DNA of 64,000 nucleotides from Cephalopachus bancanus (lineage: Eukaryota > Chordata > Mammalia > Primates > Tarsiidae), in contig JAPVLO010000073.1 in NCBI GenBank assembly GCA_027257055.1, positions 8,327,001 to 8,391,000 of the forward strand. Direction: 5' to 3'. The position numbers and the translations under genes are program-made. The notes under the pieces were generated by a model. The model did no database searches. It was not told where the DNA came from and saw only the letters and a program-made list of their open reading frames with translations. Shown piece after piece: positions 60,206 through 64,000 of this stretch (its first letter is position 1; each line of letters begins with the position of its first letter).

Positions 60206-61315
60206 AAATATATATTTTTAAATTTTAAATATGTGGGGTACAATTCAGGGTTTAGGTATAAAAATGTTCATTATGTAGGTACCTTTGTTGATAAGGTGTG
60301 CCCCCTGCCTCCACTGGCAGGTTCCCACTACTACCATAGTAGTATTATGATAGTTGTTCAAGGTCCACTTATGAGTGACAACATGTGATACTCGGTTCTT
60401 TGTTTCTGTGATAGGTCACTCAGTATTATAGTAACTAAGTCCTTCTAAGTTGCTGCGAAGTTCATAATTTTGTCCTTCTTTATGGCTGCTTAATATTCCA
60501 TCATGTATATGTACCACATTTTCTTATCCAGTCCTCTTTTGATGGGCAGGATGGTTGGTTCCATGTTTTTACTACTGTAAATAATGCTGCAATAAACATG
60601 CCTATGCAGCTATATTTTTCAAAGAGTGATTTGAGTTCCTACCGGTATACTCCCAGGAGAAGGATTGCAGGGTCATATGATTAGGTTGATTTTTAGGTCT
60701 TTTAGGAACCACCACACTGTTTTCCACAGAAACTGTACTAGTTTATACTCCCACCAAAGTGTAGAAGTGTACCCTTTTCACCACATCCTCTCCAGCATCT
60801 GTTGTTTTTTGAGATATTGATGGTGGCCATCCTGACTGGAGCTAGGTGGTATCTCAACATGGTTTTAATTTACATTTCTTTGATGACTAGTGAGGCTGAG
60901 CATTTTTTAAATGTATCTGTTGACTGCTCGTATGTTTTCTTTTGAGAAGTGTCTATTCATATCTTTGGCCCACTTTTTTATTGGACTGCTTGTTTTTTTT
61001 TCTTTTCAGCATGTTTGAGTTTCTTGTAGATCCTAGATGTTAGGGTTTTGTCAGATATATAGCTGGCAAATATTTTTTCCCTGTCTGTGGGCTGTCTTCC
61101 TGCCTTCTTGATGGTTTCTTTGGTTTTGCAGAAGCTTGTCAGTTTGATGAGGTCCCACTTGTCTATCTTATCTCTTATGGCCTGGGTACTTAGGGTTTTG
61201 ATCAGGAATTGGTTGCCAGTTCCAATTTCCATAAGGGTGTCTCCTGCATTTTCTAAGGTTGTTATAGTTTGAGGTTTTACATTTAGGTCTTTGATCCATT
61301 TAGAGTTGATTTTTT
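60206..61315 (-). mobile_element. Older L1 3' part, interrupted by a younger L1
   Basis: The 3'UTR starts at the left ('ATGTGGGGTACAATTCAGGG'). The - strand frame 60978-61232 shows [13 protein letters not shown] and [16 protein letters not shown]. The match ends abruptly at 'TTTAGAGTTGATTTTTTTT', where the tail of the next L1 starts. The rest of this element should lie beyond the window. Confidence 0.88.
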
Positions 61316-64000
61316 TTTAAATTTAATTTTATTTTTTAAATTATTTATTTATTTTTTATTATGAAGTTGTGGGGTATAGTTAAGGGTTAGGTATACAATT
61401 GTGTTTCATTCAGGCACCCTGTTAATATGGGGTGTTTCCCCGTTCCCAGACAGATATTTGCTACTGTTAATCCCATCTCCCTCCCACCAACATAGTTTCC
61501 CAGTACTGTCAGTCATTTTCGTATAGTATTGCATTGGATGTTTAAGGTCCATTATATGAGTGAGAACATGTGATACTCGGATCTTTGTTTCTGTGAGGGG
61601 TCACTCAGTATTATAGACTCTAGTTCCATCCAGGTTGCTGCGAAATTCATGATTTTGTTCTTTTTTATGGCTGCGTAGTATTCCATCGTGTATATGTACC
61701 ACATTTTTTTAATCCAGTCCTCTTTTGACGGGCAGCATGGCTGTTTCCAGGTTCTTGCTATTGTGAACAACGCTGCGATAAACATACGTGTGCAGGTATC
61801 TTTTTTATAGAGTGATTTGTGTTCTTCAGGATATATTCCCAGTAGGGGGATTGCGGGGTTATATGGGAGGTTGGTATTTAGAGCTTTTAGGAATCGCCAC
61901 ACTGCTTTCCACAGAGGTTGCACTAGTTTACACTCCCACCAACAGTGTAGAAGTGTTCCCTTTTCACCACACCCTCTCCAGCAGCTGTTATTTTTGCCTT
62001 GTTGATAATTGCCATTCTGACTGGGGTCAGGTGGAATCTCAGTGTGGTTTTGACTTGCATCTCCCTGATGATTAGTGAGGTTGAACATTTCTTCATGTGT
62101 TTGTTGGCTGCTCGGATGTCTTCCTTTGTGAAGTGTCTGTTCATATCTTTTGCCCATTTTATAATGGGGTTGTTTGTTTTTTTCTTTTCAGCACCTTTGA
62201 GTTCCTTGTAGATCCAGGATGTTAAGCCTTTGTCAGAACTGGTGTTGGCAAATATTTTTTCCCAGTCTGTAGGCTGTCTTCCTGCTCTCTTGATGGTTTC
62301 TTTGGCTTTGCAGAAGCTTGTCAGTTTAATAAGGTCCCACTTGTCTATCTTCTCTCTTATGAGCTGTGGGTTTTGGGTTTTGTTCAGGAATTGGATGCCG
62401 GTTCCGATTTCCATGAGGGTATTTCCTTCATTTTCTAAGGTTCTTATGGTTTGAGGTTTTACATTTAGGTCTCTGATCCATTTGGAATTAACCTTTGTGC
62501 ATGGGGATAGATAGGGGTCCTGTTTCAATCTTCTGCACGTGGTCAGCCAGTTTTCCCAGCACCATTTACTGAATAAGTTCTCCTCTCCCCAGTGGTAGGT
62601 GGTGGAGGCTTTGTCAAAGATGAGTTGGTTGAGAAATTGAGGTTTTCCTTCTGGAATCTCAGTTCTGTTCCATTGATCTATATGCCTGTTCCTATACAAA
62701 TACCAAGCTGTTTTGATGATTGTAGCTTTATAGTAAAGTTTAAAGTCTGGTAGTGTGATACCACCTGCTTTGTTTTTTGTGCTGAGGATTGTTCTGGCTA
62801 TTCTTGGATGTTTGTGTTTCCATATGAATTCCTGTGGTGTTATTTCTAGGTCTGAGAAGAATGTTGCTGGTAACTTGATGGGTATTGCATTGAATCTGTA
62901 GATTGCCTTAGGTAAGATGGACATCTTCAAAATGTTGATTCTTCCAATCCATGAGCATGGAATATTTTTCCACTTGTTTGTGTCATCTTTGATTTCTTTG
63001 AGCAGTGTTTTGTAGTTTTCATTGTAAAGGTCTTTCACGTCTCTGGTTAGGGAGATGCCAAGGTATTTCTTTTTTTTTGTGGCTATTGTGAATGTAATTG
63101 TGTTTTTTATTTGGGTTTCTGTTTGTTTATCATTGGTGTAGAGAAATGCAATTGTCTTTTGTACATTTATTTTGTATCCTGAGATTTTGCCAAAGGCCTT
63201 TATCAGTGTAAGGAGGTTTTTGACAAATTCTCTTGGGTTTTCAAGGTACACAATCATATCATCTGCAAAGAGAGATAACTTGACTTCCTCTTTTCCTATT
63301 TGGATACCCCTGATTGCCTTCTCTTCTCTGATTGCTCGAGCCAGGATTTCCAATACTATGTTGAACAGGAGGGGTGAGAGTGGGCATCCTTGTCTTGTTC
63401 CAGTTTTCAGGGGAAATGGTTCTAATTTTTGTCCATTTAGGAGTATGCTGGCTGTGGGTTTCTCATAGATGGCATTTACTATTTTGAGGTATGTTCCCCG
63501 TATGCCTAGATGTTCAAGGGTTTTTATCAAGAAGGGGTGCTGGATTTTATCAAAAGCTTTTTCTGCATCTAATGATATAATCATGTGGTTTTTGTTTTGA
63601 CGTCTGTTGATGTATTTAATAACATTTATGGTTTTACAAATGTTGAACCAGCCTTGCATCCCAGGAATGAAGCCTACTTGATCATGATGGATGATTTTTG
63701 AGATGTATTGCTGAATACGGTTTGCTAGGATCTTGTTGAGAATTTTAGCATCTATGTTCATCAAAGATATTGGCCTGTATTTCTCTTTCTTTGTTGGATC
63801 TTTACCTGTCTTGGCTATCAATGTGATGTTGGCTTCGTAAAATGATTTGGGGAGCGTTCCATCTTTTTCAGTCGCCTGGAATACCTTCAGTAGGATTGGT
63901 ATCAGCTCCTCCTTAAATGTCTTGTAGAATTCTGCTGGAAAGCCATCTGATCCAGGGCTTTTTTTTGTAGGAAGTTTTCTTATTATGTAGTCGATTTCCT
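61316..64000 (-). mobile_element. Young L1 LINE (3'UTR and ORF2, continues past the window)
   Basis: An A-rich tail (about 61316-61360 as T-rich on +) and a 3'UTR with 'TTGTGGGGTATAGTTAAGGG' and 'TTCATTCAGGCACCCTG' precede ORF2, which is nearly intact. The 3'UTR type matches the L1 at 24-31 kb but not the element it inserted into. The 5' part lies outside the window. Confidence 0.93.
61552..64000 (-). pseudogene. L1 ORF2 (reverse transcriptase and C-terminal part), one frameshift seen
   Basis: From the window edge at 64000 the frame stays open down to 61923. The part near the edge reads [15 protein letters not shown] motifs: S-L-D-A-E-K-A-F-D (first catalytic Asp), [13 protein letters not shown], and F-A-D-D at 63258-63269 with both catalytic Asp kept. 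The frame then shifts at an A-run near 61993-62000. The rest continues in the 61552-62157 frame with the Cys-rich motif C-W-R-G-C, H-C-W-W-E-C, and the C-terminus ending at the stop before 61552. One missing base thus separates the two parts. The upstream endonuclease and ORF1 are not visible, so activity cannot be judged. Confidence 0.9.

Larger units (their letters stand above)
33062..64000 (+). other. IMMP2L: IMMP2L intron downstream of the penultimate coding exon (partial)
   Basis: It starts with a consensus donor (GTAAGT). The last coding exon should begin V-S-L-G-L-L and end in an acidic tail, but was not found in the remaining 31 kb on the + strand, so the intron runs past the window. 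Repeats inside it lie on both strands. Confidence 0.8.

Noticed and set aside
1..64000. CRISPR arrays, tRNA or rRNA genes, bacterial operons, phage
   Set aside because: No regularly spaced direct repeats, no cloverleaf candidates other than Alu A/B boxes, and no prokaryotic coding density. The sequence is plainly a mammalian intron.

Overview
The window is primate nuclear DNA, and almost all of it is intronic and repetitive. It holds one protein-coding exon that I can support: the penultimate coding exon of IMMP2L, the mitochondrial inner membrane protease subunit 2. The exon lies on the + strand at 32959-33061, with a clean acceptor and a strong donor. Everything else therefore reads as the two very large introns on either side of it. 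No bacterial-type genes, operons, CRISPR arrays, tRNAs or rRNAs were seen.

The organism is inferred from the repeats. The window contains dimeric 7SL-derived Alus. One resembles ancient AluJ. Most others belong to a young, distinctive lineage with 'GGCTCAGCCTGTAATCCC', 'CTCTACAATAAATC' and a tail joined by 'CTCCAACTC'. Neither the lemur-type Alu middle region nor the tRNA-derived SINEs typical of galagos and lorises were seen, and the anthropoid AluS and AluY diagnostics are absent. Together with lineage-specific L1s, this points to a non-anthropoid haplorrhine, most plausibly a tarsier. That is inference and no database was searched.

Layout by region:
- 1-12 kb: unique intron with old L2, MIR, MER20, an AluJ-like and a young Alu, and an old L1 3' end.
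- 13-17.4 kb: an old + strand L1, interrupted by a young Alu and by a Tigger-type DNA transposon.
- 20.3-22.6 kb: a decayed - strand L1 carrying an Alu.
- 24.2-31.65 kb: an essentially full-length - strand L1 with 3'UTR, broken ORF2, ORF1 split by an Alu, and a long GC-rich 5'UTR made of two promoter-like units.
- 32.0-32.4 kb: a degenerate telomere-like hexamer array, followed by the IMMP2L exon.
- 33.2-34.4 kb: a (GT)n(GA)n microsatellite, a local duplication and a 5'-truncated L1.
- 35-60 kb: unique intron with Alus, MER5A, Tigger and hAT DNA transposons, MSTB-like and MLT1-like LTRs, an L2 and a + strand L1.
- 60.2-64 kb: a young L1 inserted into an older one. Its ORF2 is open to the window edge, with an intact FADD catalytic motif and one frameshift near the 3' end.

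I found no convincing undescribed gene system. The most interesting structures are the two-unit L1 promoter pointing antisense toward the IMMP2L exon, the telomere-like array just upstream of that exon, the local duplication just downstream, and the lineage-specific Alu and L1 series.
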